Shown: piece by piece, positions 1-7,421 of the stretch
Layout of the letters: each line of letters starts with the position of its first letter
How positions within the stretch are numbered: the stretch's first letter is position 1
Origin: Bacteroidales bacterium
Lineage (GTDB): Bacteria; Bacteroidota; Bacteroidia; Bacteroidales; GCA-2711565
Direction: 5' to 3'
Assembly: GCA_028280405.1 (NCBI GenBank)
Contig: JANQLW010000060.1
Span: 43,435-107,434 of the forward strand
DNA: 64,000 bases
The notes under the pieces: generated by a model
The model's database searches: none
Told to the model about the DNA's origin: nothing
The model's input: only the letters and a program-made list of their open reading frames with translations
Made by a program: the position numbers and the translations under genes

Positions 1-1349
1 TATTTTTCCAGATTTTGAAGTAATATATGTTTTATACGGGAAATCTGCTTTTTGTCAAAAATAAATTTTACACCCTGGCGTGATTTCAAATAGCGAATAC
101 TTTCCGATTGATCAATAAGGACAAGTACTTTTTCTTCTTTCATTTGTAAAGCATTCACAAAATAATCAACAGAGGTTAAATGAATCCTTTCATTTACTTT
201 GAATTCAATATAAGCCAAATTATCTTCAGCATATTTCTCTAATGCCTCAACCAGTTTTTCTGATTTTTTTTTATGATTTAAAGGAAGCGGATCAATTACT
301 ACTCCTCCACCAATAGTGGTATCTGAAGATGTGTTTCTTAAGATAAAGTGTTCTCCTTTGACAAAGTACCAATCTTCTTTTAAATAGATTTGAGCCACAC
401 GTTTTTCTTTGGATCCCTCAAAATCCTTATCCAGCAATTTAACCTGAACAGACATTTTATTGGTTCCAATTAACAAAATTGCATCAAAGCGCTTTGCATT
501 ATCTTTTATAGCTTCAAGCAAAGTAAGTTTAACATCTATTCTGGAACTTTTAGGTAAATCTGTTTTAGTTAAAATATCACCTAATTGAATGTCTCTTTTT
601 TTAATTCCTGTTATATTAATTGCAACTCTGGAACCTTGTTGGGCAGTATCAACGGTTTTTCCATGACGTTGAATTTGACGAATTCGCACTTCATTATCAT
701 TGGGTAAAAGTTTTATAACATCATTGGTACCTATAGCATCAGCTAAAATAGTACCTGTAGCGACTGCTCCGAATCCACTCACATTAAAAACCCGATCTAC
801 ATACATTCTGAAAAAGTCTTGTTTTTCTTTCAGAATAAGGTCATAATCTTCATCTTGCAAATACTCTTTTAACTCTTTTATCCCATCACCTCTTAAAGAA
901 GAAACCTGAAAGATGGGCTTATCCTCTAAAAAAGTACCTTTTACCAATTCTGAAACTTCCTCCGTACAAAGTTCCAGCATATCATCATCAACCATATCTT
1001 TTTTATTAATGACGACAATACCGTTTTTAATGCCAAGTAAGCTACATATTTTCAAGTGTTCAATGGTTTGAGGCATTACACCGTCATTAGCAGCTACAAT
1101 AAGCATTACAAAATCGATTCCCGACACTCCGGATATCATATTACTAATAAAACGATGATGGCCGGGAACATCGACAAAAGCAAGGTATTTATCATCTTTC
1201 AATGGCAAATAGGCAAACCCAAGATTGATTGTAATTCCACGTTTTTTTTCTTCGGGATGCGTATCGCAATCCATATTTGTGAGTGCTTTAATCAAACTTG
1301 TTTTCCCGTGGTCAATATGTCCTGCCGTACCGATTATAAAATGTTCCAT
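1..1349 (-). CDS. selB: Selenocysteine-specific elongation factor SelB, C-terminus cut by window edge
   Basis: Not in the ORF track because it runs off the window, but the minus strand reads open from an ATG at 1349. The N-terminus [18 protein letters not shown] is the SelB-type P-loop. [11 protein letters not shown]3 motif and an NKKD G4 motif follow, then EF-Tu-like domains 2 and 3. About 449 codons are visible; SelB is usually 600 residues or more, so the winged-helix domains that bind the SECIS hairpin lie outside. It is a GTPase that carries Sec-tRNA(Sec) to the ribosome at UGA codons. Its presence with selA, tRNA-Sec and three UGA-containing genes supports selenocysteine decoding. It is the most distal visible gene of the minus-strand selenium island, separated from the selenoprotein gene by about 370 nt, so it may have its own promoter. 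Confidence 0.95.
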   Translation of the reverse strand, partial: MEHFIIGTAGHIDHGKTSLIKALTNMDCDTHPEEKKRGITINLGFAYLPLKDDKYLAFVDVPGHHRFISNMISGVSGIDFVMLIVAANDGVMPQTIEHLKICSLLGIKNGIVVINKKDMVDDDMLELCTEEVSELVKGTFLEDKPIFQVSSLRGDGIKELKEYLQDEDYDLILKEKQDFFRMYVDRVFNVSGFGAVATGTILADAIGTNDVIKLLPNDNEVRIRQIQRHGKTVDTAQQGSRVAINITGIKKRDIQLGDILTKTDLPKSSRIDVKLTLLEAIKDNAKRFDAILLIGTNKMSVQVKLLDKDFEGSKEKRVAQIYLKEDWYFVKGEHFILRNTSSDTTIGGGVVIDPLPLNHKKKSEKLVEALEKYAEDNLAYIEFKVNERIHLTSVDYFVNALQMKEEKVLVLIDQSESIRYLKSRQGVKFIFDKKQISRIKHILLQNLEK

Positions 1350-1720
1350 GCTTAGTTTCCAGTAATAAATATATGTATTTGCGAAATTAGGGGATAATTT
1401 GGGAATTGGCAAATAAGGGGGATGTAAATTGGTGTATTTGTAAATTAGTAAATTGGTGGATGGGTAAATTGGATATTGTTATGATCCATTGACAGATAGT
1501 TTTGTTTGGTGGGAAATATCCTAAACATAGGATACTTACTAGTTATTTTATATAAAAATAAAGAAAGGGCTATTTTAAAAGTAATCATAATTTTAATTAT
1601 AGTCAGGGCGTGAATTGTTAATAGATTAAGTGTATGAGTTTGATCTTTTGAAGAATCTTTTAAATATATTCACACCCTGACTTTTGAGACTGCCTATTCC
1701 TTAATTTAAATAATCTAAAT
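1350..1720. other. Intergenic region with short GTAAATT-type repeats and a hairpin element
   Basis: This gap lies between selB and the first selenoprotein gene. Around 1425-1475 it has imperfect direct repeats built on GTAAATTGGT/GTAAATTAGT. At 1601-1682 is the 82-nt hairpin repeat listed separately. I see no convincing coding frame. The selB promoter probably lies here, but no clear Bacteroidota promoter (TTTG-type -33, TAnnTTTG-type -7) can be assigned with confidence. Confidence 0.6.
1601..1682 (-). repeat. 82-nt hairpin repeat, copy 1 (second copy at 7313-7394)
   Basis: The ends AGTCAGGGCGTGAA and TTCACACCCTGACT are inverted repeats of 14 nt. On the minus strand, the direction of the flanking genes, the single non-Watson-Crick position becomes a G-U pair, so the stem would be continuous in the transcript. 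Copy 2 is exactly the same length and differs at about 13 of 82 positions by my count. Both copies lie between selenium-island genes. It could be a dispersed hairpin repeat, a small non-autonomous element or an RNA structure. Confidence 0.75.
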
Positions 1721-2839
1721 TTATTTGCCTAGAAGTAAATAAATGTGTCCGTAATTTTTCATTGATTTAAAAAATTTCATCATAGCACGAGAATCCCTTT
1801 TCCCGTTCTCATCTTTAAATTGAGCCAAAAAGTCTTTTTTAAGATTATTATAATCTTTAAAATATTCGCCTTCTCTATATGCAATACTTGCACCTACCAA
1901 TAGATCTGTTTTTCCATCATTATTCCAATCAGTAGCACATATCCAATGCGCTCGTCCGGGCACATATTTTTTCCCCTTCTTATTTTTAACAATCGCAACA
2001 GGAGCGGCAAACTTTTCATTACCCATTCCTTTAAAATAACATAGTCCTACATCCTTAGAGTCAGGGTTATTACCATCTGTTGAAACGATATCCAATACTC
2101 CATCATTATCCCAATCCATAACAACAATAGTCGGATGAGTGGTTTTTAAAGGTTCTCCTTCTGTTGTATATAACAATTCTCTATTTCCAAATTTGAAATT
2201 CTCTTTGGTTCCTACATTTCTATTAAACCAAATATGGTCAAAGCCATAAGTAAAGAGGTCTAAGTCTCCATCATTATCAAAATCAACAAAATGGGGAGTA
2301 GCCTTATATTGTGGTGGAACCCCCTTCAATTTTTCCTGACCTTCTTTTAATTTAAGTGGCCCCTCTTCAATAATAACTCCTTTTTTAAATCCTTTTGAAC
2401 TGCCTTCAAACCAGGTAATATGATTTGGATAATATTTACCTGAAACCAAATCCATATATCCATCATTATTTAAATCCACAAACTGTGGTGTAAAACCAAT
2501 GCATCAGCCAGTTTCAACGAAAAGAGGATTTCCATCTATATCTTTTCCATAAAAGAAATCATCATTAAATTTTGGTTTACTATCCGATCCTATATTTAGA
2601 TAAACTCTGAATTTAGCTTTGGCTTCAAACTCTCCAACAATTAAATCTTTTTTCCCATCTTTATTCCAATCATAAACAGCAGGATGAGCATAACCATATG
2701 CTTCAATTTTTAAGGGACCTGACTCACCTTTTATAATTTGTGGTTTACCTAATTTGTTAATCTTCTTTTTTGCAGCATAAGTAGTTATACTAATGCAAAA
2801 CAAGGCTAATAAAAGCAATACATTTGTTTTTTTCATCAT
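1721..2839 (-). CDS. FG-GAP/VCBS-repeat exported selenoprotein with a Sec-Cys pair (in-frame UGA at 2504-2506)
   Basis: The ORF track splits this gene into 2504-2839 and 1721-2479. The two are in the same frame and are separated only by UGA, giving about 372 residues with Sec at 112 followed by Cys113 (...ETG-U-CIGFTPQF...). A signal peptide (MKKTNVLLLLALFCISITTYA) comes first. Several FG-GAP/VCBS calcium-loop motifs follow (DWNKDGKKDL, DLNNDGYMDL, DFDNDGDLDL, DWDNDGVLDI, DWNNDGKTDL), as in beta-propellers. One of these loops starts about 11 residues after the Sec-Cys pair. A paralogue at 36650-37966 has UGA-Cys at the same place. Function is unknown; a vicinal selenol-thiol suggests redox or metal/selenium binding outside the cytoplasm. 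The start could be either of two adjacent ATGs. A pseudogene is unlikely, because both halves are intact, the motif is conserved in the paralogue and selA, selB and tRNA-Sec are present. Confidence 0.85.
2476..2506 (-). promoter_or_regulatory. Putative bacterial SECIS hairpin following UGA
   Basis: On the minus strand, UGA is followed by 15 nt and then CCACA-GUU-UGUGG, a 5-bp stem with a 3-nt loop whose first base is G. Bacterial SECIS elements are generally a hairpin just downstream of UGA, with a G in the first two loop positions about 16-37 nt from the UGA. This fits. The same 13 nt occur at the same distance in the paralogue at 36965. Read by eye; no folding was run. Confidence 0.65.
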
Positions 2840-2903
2840 AATTCTGATTTAAATTAATGTTAATATTAACTTAATCCGAAAAGGTGCTTTAATTATAGAG
2901 ATA

Positions 2904-2923
2904 AGGATCACCAAATAGGGTGA
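2904..2923 (-). promoter_or_regulatory. Candidate operator: inverted repeat TCACC-N6-GGTGA
   Basis: AGGATCACC-AAATA-GGGTGA lies about 65-85 nt upstream of the selenoprotein start at 2839. A closely similar sequence (AGGATCACCCAAATGGTGA, on the minus strand) lies at 10748-10768, upstream of the transglutaminase/porin genes of the same island. Two-fold symmetry and the shared AGGATCACC half suggest a dimeric regulator site. The regulator is not identified. Confidence 0.4.
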
Positions 2924-3070
2924 AAGGTTCTATAATTTTTAATAAGACATTATAAAATTATAAAAAACCTTAAGTTTGAGAAAAAATATTGATCAAAATT
3001 TTAAAACTCAATTCGGATAGAGTCTAATTTTCAAGAATAACTATCAATTAACTCTCTGAATTGAAAGCTT

Positions 3071-3823
3071 CTAAACAATAATATCTGTTTGTTTTTTAAA
3101 TGAGATTAGTTCCTTATCGCAATCATTCAAACAATCTCCACAATTCGTACAATTTTGTTCCAGAGGTAAAGTATCCATGCTACATGACTTTCTACATTGA
3201 TTACAATATGTACAAGATTTCGCCTTTCTAATTTTGAAGATTGAAATTTTATTGAACAGCTCAAGAATTCCGCCGGTAGCACAGAAATAACGACACCAGA
3301 TATTAGGGATTAACAAACTAAAAACGATCAAGCCCGAAATTATTAAAGTTCTATATATCCACAAATTATCAGCATGTTGAAATGTCAATCCTACTGATTG
3401 AAAGAATTCACCTGTTCTTATAGGAATAGCCCAACGAGGATTACTTAATACAAACAGATAGATCAATGAAGCAGCCAGTACAATGTATTTTCCAGCAGAT
3501 AAATATTTATCAAGTGTTCTACCGATTTTTATTTTTATAAGTTTAAATTTTGCGAAGATATCGGATAATGTTCCGGCCGGACAAGCATATCCGCAAAAAG
3601 CACGGCCAAATATAATGGCACTTCCCAAAATTGCAATCCAAGTGGAAAGCCAAATTTTCTTACCCGGGCATTGTACAACAGGGCATGTTTCACAACTAAC
3701 ATAAGGGATTGCAAAAGGACAACGAAATATACCATAAAAAGCAAACTCCCCAAGAATAACCATAAAGACAGCCCGCATACTCCATCTTACTCTTTTAAAT
3801 ATAACAGCTACTTTAGTCATCAC
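3071..3823 (-). CDS. NapH/NosR-type membrane 4Fe-4S protein
   Basis: A 250-residue polytopic membrane protein with about four hydrophobic segments, around residues 15-33, 60-78, 108-128 and 155-175. It has the FCGYACPAG motif after the second segment and the related WCRYFCATGG motif, as in the NapH/NosR/CcoG group. A cytoplasmic tail carries two ferredoxin-type motifs, CTYCNQCRKSC and CTNCGDCLNDC. Relatives pass electrons between the quinone pool and periplasmic or cytoplasmic partners, so an electron-transfer role is likely; the partner is unknown. Its start overlaps the end of the ModA-like gene by 11 nt, which suggests translational coupling and a functional pair. Start at the first of two ATGs; the second is 3 nt later. 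No nap, nos or nif structural genes are nearby. Confidence 0.8.
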   Translation of the reverse strand: MMTKVAVIFKRVRWSMRAVFMVILGEFAFYGIFRCPFAIPYVSCETCPVVQCPGKKIWLSTWIAILGSAIIFGRAFCGYACPAGTLSDIFAKFKLIKIKIGRTLDKYLSAGKYIVLAASLIYLFVLSNPRWAIPIRTGEFFQSVGLTFQHADNLWIYRTLIISGLIVFSLLIPNIWCRYFCATGGILELFNKISIFKIRKAKSCTYCNQCRKSCSMDTLPLEQNCTNCGDCLNDCDKELISFKKQTDIIV

Positions 3824-4670
3824 TTACTTTATATTTTTGGGTTAAACGTTTTCCTTCATCAGATATAGCAGGAATAAAACCTGCCTTTTCGAAATAATTT
3901 TGGCCTTCTTTTGATAAGATGAAGTCTACATATGCTACAGCTAACTCCATATCTTTAGCATACTTCATAATACCTATTGTAAAAGGAACAGGTACAGCAG
4001 GAATAAACTCTTCAGGTATATCCAATACCTCAACCTTCCCTTTCACATTTGATAAATGAACAATACGTTGTTCGACAATTCCAACATCGGCTTTTCCATC
4101 AATAACTTTATTTACATCCATTTGAACACAATCTCCTTTGTATTCAATATTTTTTGTTGCTTCTTTGATGATCCCGGATTTTTTAAGTATTCCCATAGTA
4201 GCTTTTCCTCCGGGAGGTGAAGCCTTAGGCGATAATGAAATCCGGACACCCGGGCGACTTAGATCTTTTATGCTTTGAATATTTGCAGGATTACCTTTGG
4301 GTGTGATTAAAATATACTTTGTAAAACATAAGGGTTTATAGTTAAGCATCAAGCCCTGTTTTTTTAACTTTTGGGCTAATGCCAGTACCCTGGGGGCAAA
4401 TACTTCTGTTTGTGCACCACCAAATAAAGATTTTCCAAGAGCTGCAGCAAAAGCCCCGGAATAATTTATAGATGCACCATAAATTTCTTCAAACCTTTTA
4501 TTAGCCGGCTCCATAGCTTCTGCCAGTCCTCCGCAGGACCATACTTTTAATTTACTATCTTGAAAACTAGAAGCCGGAATATTATTAGCTTGTACAGACC
4601 CCAAAGCAATGGAGCCCAATAAAGCCGTTCCCGAGCTTTTCAAAAAATTTCTTCTATCTGATTTTTTCAT
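3813..4670 (-). CDS. ModA-like periplasmic substrate-binding protein with Tat-like signal
   Basis: 285 residues. The N-terminus has an SDRRNFLKSSG twin-arginine-like motif followed by a hydrophobic stretch, so export through Tat is plausible. The mature part resembles the ModA/WtpA molybdate-type solute-binding proteins (LKVWSCGGLAEAMEP start, GKADVGIVEQRIV, AVAYVDFILSKEGQNYFEKAGF end). No ABC permease or ATPase is adjacent, which is unusual for a transporter component. Instead it overlaps the NapH-like gene by 11 nt and follows the NifB-like gene by 26 nt. It may bind molybdate, tungstate or another oxyanion such as selenate or selenite for a dedicated process, but this is inference. It lies in the middle of the minus-strand Se/S operon. 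Family assignment is fairly safe; the ligand is unknown. Confidence 0.75.
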   Translation of the reverse strand: MKKSDRRNFLKSSGTALLGSIALGSVQANNIPASSFQDSKLKVWSCGGLAEAMEPANKRFEEIYGASINYSGAFAAALGKSLFGGAQTEVFAPRVLALAQKLKKQGLMLNYKPLCFTKYILITPKGNPANIQSIKDLSRPGVRISLSPKASPPGGKATMGILKKSGIIKEATKNIEYKGDCVQMDVNKVIDGKADVGIVEQRIVHLSNVKGKVEVLDIPEEFIPAVPVPFTIGIMKYAKDMELAVAYVDFILSKEGQNYFEKAGFIPAISDEGKRLTQKYKVSDD

Positions 4671-4696
4671 AAGTTTTTAGTGTAAATGATTAATAA

Positions 4697-5536
4697 TTAT
4701 TCTTCCAGGCCGGGAATTCCAGCAGCATCAGCCCTGCATTGTTTGCAATTTGTAAATACGTTTATGTATTTACCGGCCTCAGCTTGCAATTCTTCAATCC
4801 TTGCAGTTGGGGGCCTGCTAATGTGTTTAAAATTACCACGTGGAATTACCGGCGTAATATTATGCGTAAAACATCCCAGTTCCGACATCATCTGAGAGAT
4901 CCTAATGATCTGATCATCATTAATCCCCGGAATTAAAATGCTATTTATTTTCACATGCATACCATAATTAATGGCCATTTCAATTCCATCAATTTGGTTC
5001 TTAAGTAAAATTTCGGCCATTTTTTTCCCTTGAAATCTTGATCCTTTTAGATTGATATATGAATAAATCTTTGAAATTACGTCTAAGTCTAAAGCACTCA
5101 CCGTAACACTTAAATGATGAATTCCTAATTCAACCAGTTCATCCATATAATCAGGTAGATTTAATCCGTTTGTACATAAGCATAACTTGATATCAGGATA
5201 AGCATTTCTGATCATTCTAAAAGTTTCGATTGTTTCCGGGTTGGCTAAGGGTTCTCCGGGCCCTGAGATTCCAACTACAGAATTTTCACCCCGATGACCC
5301 AGAAACTCTCCTGTTTTAATTAATGCCTCCAAAGGGGATAATAGTTTGTCAGCTAGACCCGGGCAGATATGATTGATGTTTGAAGGACAAATATTTCGTT
5401 CACAATAATTACATTTAATATTGCATTTTGGTGCAACCGGTAGATGTATTCTTGCAACTTTATGATGAGATTCATTACTCATGCACGGATGATCAATTGT
5501 TCTTCCATCTTTTATCAAAGGTTTACAATTCGTCAT
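4697..5536 (-). CDS. Orphan NifB-like radical SAM protein
   Basis: 279 residues. It opens like NifB: HPC at 16-18, ESHHKVARIHLPVAP, then the radical SAM motif C38-x3-C42-x2-C45 (CNIKCNYC). SAM-binding features follow (GISGPGEPLANPETIE; CTNGLNLPDYMDEL). It ends with the NifB-typical tail NCKQCRADAAG, Cys264 and Cys267. NifB uses SAM to build the 8Fe-9S-C core (NifB-co) for nitrogenase cofactors. It has no NifX extension and there are no nifHDKEN genes in the window. It starts inside the stop codon of the DUF3343 gene (4-nt overlap, ATGA) and is followed by a ModA-like gene. A role in assembling an iron-sulfur or Mo/Se cluster from carrier-delivered S or Se is inference. NifB-type family assignment is confident; the function here is not known. 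Confidence 0.85.
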   Translation of the reverse strand: MTNCKPLIKDGRTIDHPCMSNESHHKVARIHLPVAPKCNIKCNYCERNICPSNINHICPGLADKLLSPLEALIKTGEFLGHRGENSVVGISGPGEPLANPETIETFRMIRNAYPDIKLCLCTNGLNLPDYMDELVELGIHHLSVTVSALDLDVISKIYSYINLKGSRFQGKKMAEILLKNQIDGIEMAINYGMHVKINSILIPGINDDQIIRISQMMSELGCFTHNITPVIPRGNFKHISRPPTARIEELQAEAGKYINVFTNCKQCRADAAGIPGLEE

Positions 5537-5751
5537 AACTTTATAATTGTATCAAACTCTACATTATTATTTATTAAGAGATCATCAATATGCTCTTTAC
5601 TTTTATCAAAAAATTCAACACAATAACCGCAATCAGAACTTAGCTCACGCGGTACCGGAATCATTTTATGCTTTATATCACTTTCCTTTAAAACATCCGC
5701 TGCCCACATGGCTTGATTCGTAGAATAAAAAAGGATTATTTGTCGACTCAT
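5533..5751 (-). CDS. DUF3343 putative Se/S-carrier-like protein
   Basis: 72 residues matching the small DUF3343 family: an N-terminal strand RQIILFYSTNQAM, the conserved KMIPVPRELSSDCGYC segment with two cysteines near residues 41 and 44, and a short acidic C-terminus. DUF3343 proteins occur next to selD, EF2568-type aminotransferases and YedE/YedF, and are proposed to carry selenium or sulfur as a persulfide or selenosulfide on the conserved Cys. Here it lies 19 nt after the EF2568-type gene and overlaps the NifB-like gene by 4 nt. It could link the Se/S-mobilising enzyme to the radical SAM protein. That flow is inferred from order and coupling. Confidence 0.8.
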   Translation of the reverse strand: MSRQIILFYSTNQAMWAADVLKESDIKHKMIPVPRELSSDCGYCVEFFDKSKEHIDDLLINNNVEFDTIIKL

Positions 5752-5770
5752 TGAAAAAAGTGTTTTGGTG

Positions 5771-6943
5771 TTAAAGTGTTTTAGTATTTATTTTCTTTGA
5801 AATTTCAGCTAATGCCATAGTGGCTTTATCTATTTCATCCTTTGTGTTAAAAATATTAAATCCAAAGCGGCATGTTCCATTAGGGAAAGTGCCCAATGTT
5901 TGATGGGCAAGCGGAGCACAATGTAAGCCTTGTCTGCAAGAAATTGCATATTTTTCAGACAAAACCTGAGCTAATTCCGATACGGAAATTCCTTTAATAA
6001 AGAATGAGCAAACATTTATACTCTTATCTGTATATCCTACAGTTTGAAATCCTTTAACATTACTTTTTGCACTTTCAACAAAATACTTTAAAAGATTCTT
6101 TTCATGTTGATATATGTTTTCAAGTCCGGTTTCATTGATAAAATCTAAGCCTGCTGACAATCCGGCGATACCGGCAATATTCATTGTTCCACTTTCAAAA
6201 CAATCAGGAAGAAAGCCGGGCTGGACAGTTTGATCAGATAAACTACCTGTACCACCCTGTTTTAAAGGTTTAATTCTTTTATAATCAAAATCATCAGCAA
6301 TTAATAAGCCTCCTACACCTTGTGGACCAAATAATGATTTATGGCCCGTAAATGCATACAAACTAATATTTGCTTTATTTACATTTAAAGGGACCACTCC
6401 TGCACTTTGTGCTCCATCTACAATAAGAATTAAATTATGTTTTTTGGCTAAAGCCCCAATTTCTGAGATTCGCTGTTCACAACTACATACATTAGAAACA
6501 TGATTAAATACAAAGGTTGTGGTTTTATCAGTAATTTCTCTTTCAATATCATTAACATCAACAACGCCATCAGCTTTTGCATGAACAATAGATAAAGTAA
6601 TTATTCCGCTACTTTTTAGCTCATTAAGTGGCCTGATCACACTATTATGTTCCATCGAAGAAGTAATCACATGATCGCCTTGCTTAACAACTCCTTTCAT
6701 CGCAAGATTTAAAGTATCCGTTGCATTATAGCCAAAAATGACATGCATCGGATTTTCCAATCCAAACATTTTCGCCAATTTTTTTCGGGTATTAAAAACA
6801 ATTTGCCCTGCTCCTATTGCAGCTTTATGGCCTCCTCTACCCGGGTTTGCTCCGATATTCATCAAATAATGATTTATTGCTTCAATAACACCGGGTGGCT
6901 TGGGAAATGAAGTGGCTGTATTGTCGAAATAGATTTGTTTCAT
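5771..6943 (-). CDS. EF2568-type class V aminotransferase (cysteine desulfurase / selenocysteine lyase-like)
   Basis: 390 residues with the fold-type I PLP layout: N-terminal YFDNTATSFPKP, SMEHNSVIRP, the aspartate of LILIVDGAQSAGV and the PLP lysine in FTGHKSLFGPQG. A catalytic-type cysteine lies in CRQGLHCAPLAH near residue 346. It best fits the EF2568 branch, known to co-occur with selD and selenium-dependent molybdenum hydroxylase genes. The enzyme should release S or Se from cysteine or selenocysteine onto its active-site Cys. Placement between TusA and DUF3343 genes, 19 nt before the latter, supports a donor role for Se/S trafficking. A general IscS is less likely, because no iscU or isc genes are near. 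Cys versus Sec substrate cannot be decided from sequence. Confidence 0.85.
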   Translation of the reverse strand: MKQIYFDNTATSFPKPPGVIEAINHYLMNIGANPGRGGHKAAIGAGQIVFNTRKKLAKMFGLENPMHVIFGYNATDTLNLAMKGVVKQGDHVITSSMEHNSVIRPLNELKSSGIITLSIVHAKADGVVDVNDIEREITDKTTTFVFNHVSNVCSCEQRISEIGALAKKHNLILIVDGAQSAGVVPLNVNKANISLYAFTGHKSLFGPQGVGGLLIADDFDYKRIKPLKQGGTGSLSDQTVQPGFLPDCFESGTMNIAGIAGLSAGLDFINETGLENIYQHEKNLLKYFVESAKSNVKGFQTVGYTDKSINVCSFFIKGISVSELAQVLSEKYAISCRQGLHCAPLAHQTLGTFPNGTCRFGFNIFNTKDEIDKATMALAEISKKINTKTL

Positions 6944-6960
6944 AATTTTTATTTAAAATT

Positions 6961-7046
6961 CCGATGACTGAGCTTGTCGAAGTCCTATTTCTAATTCGAC
7001 ACACCTCTCGACAAGCTCAAGGACCCGTTTCGGCAAGCTCAAGGAC
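6961..7046. repeat. Dispersed GACAAGCTCA/TGAGCTTGTC repeat cluster
   Basis: This gap between the TusA and aminotransferase genes contains GACTGAGCTTGTCGAAGTCC followed by two direct copies of (GA)CAAGCTCAAGGACC in inverted orientation. This sort of palindromic repeat is common in Bacteroidota intergenic DNA. It would form a hairpin in the operon transcript and might partly uncouple expression. No coding capacity seen. Confidence 0.6.
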
Positions 7047-7051
7047 CTGAA

Positions 7052-7258
7052 TTATCTATTAACTATAAAAGTTTTATAATCTTCAGTTTGAGAAACTTCG
7101 GCAGTCAGGTCGAATTGCTCTAGTGTACGTAGAATATTCTCACTTGCGGTTCCACCATCAACCAGAATTTCCAAAGAAGAGCTATCTTCTTTAATAGCCC
7201 TGCTTACTAACATTACAGGCTGAGGACATGAAAGCCCTCTTGTATCTATTTGTTTCAT
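7052..7258 (-). CDS. TusA/YedF-type sulfurtransferase domain protein
   Basis: The track starts at 7288, but the ATG at 7258 (MKQIDTRGLSCPQPV) is the usual TusA start, giving 68 residues. The signature GLSCPQPVM with its single reactive Cys is intact. TusA proteins relay persulfide sulfur; the N-terminal half of YedF is the same domain and is linked to selenium metabolism. The DsrE-like C-terminal half of full YedF is absent. The gene sits directly between yedE and the EF2568-type gene, the classic selenium-gene neighbourhood. A role in passing S or Se from the imported pool to the downstream enzymes is inferred. A hairpin repeat separates it from yedE. Confidence 0.8.
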   Translation of the reverse strand: MKQIDTRGLSCPQPVMLVSRAIKEDSSSLEILVDGGTASENILRTLEQFDLTAEVSQTEDYKTFIVNR

Positions 7259-7277
7259 TTTATTATCTTTTTTAACG

Positions 7278-7406
7278 GGCTTGTCCAAAAAGTGTTAAAA
7301 AATTGATTTTTAAGTCAGGGCGTGAATTGTTAATTGATTAAATACATGCATTTTATCTTTTGAAGAATTTTGCAAGTAAATTCACACCCTGACTTTTTGG
7401 ACAGCC
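7278..7406 (-). repeat. Hairpin repeat, copy 2, with extended outer arms
   Basis: The core 7313-7394 is the same 82-nt element as at 1601-1682, with ends AGTCAGGGCGTGAA/TTCACACCCTGACT. Here it is framed by a second inverted pair, GGCTTGTCCAAAAAG and CTTTTTGGACAGCC. Copy 1 has a degenerate outer right arm (CTTTTGAGACTGCC). It sits between yedE and the TusA-domain gene within the same transcription unit. Confidence 0.75.
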
Positions 7407-7421
7407 TCGTTGGGTTAATAT

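Noticed and set aside
1056-1355. Plus-strand 99-residue ORF
   Set aside because: It lies wholly antisense to selB and has no domain or composition of a real protein.
1425-1475. Tandem repeat or origin-like iterons
   Set aside because: The GTAAATTGG-type units are irregular and few; no dnaA or rep gene near.
2480-2506. Stop codon splitting a VCBS gene, read as a pseudogene
   Set aside because: The frame continues without shift, the UGA is followed by Cys in both paralogues, and the Sec machinery is present.
4697-5536. Nitrogenase cluster
   Set aside because: Only a NifB-like gene is present; no nifHDKEN or nif regulatory genes in the window.
6961-7046. CRISPR array
   Set aside because: Only two or three palindromic repeats, no spacers of regular length, no cas genes.
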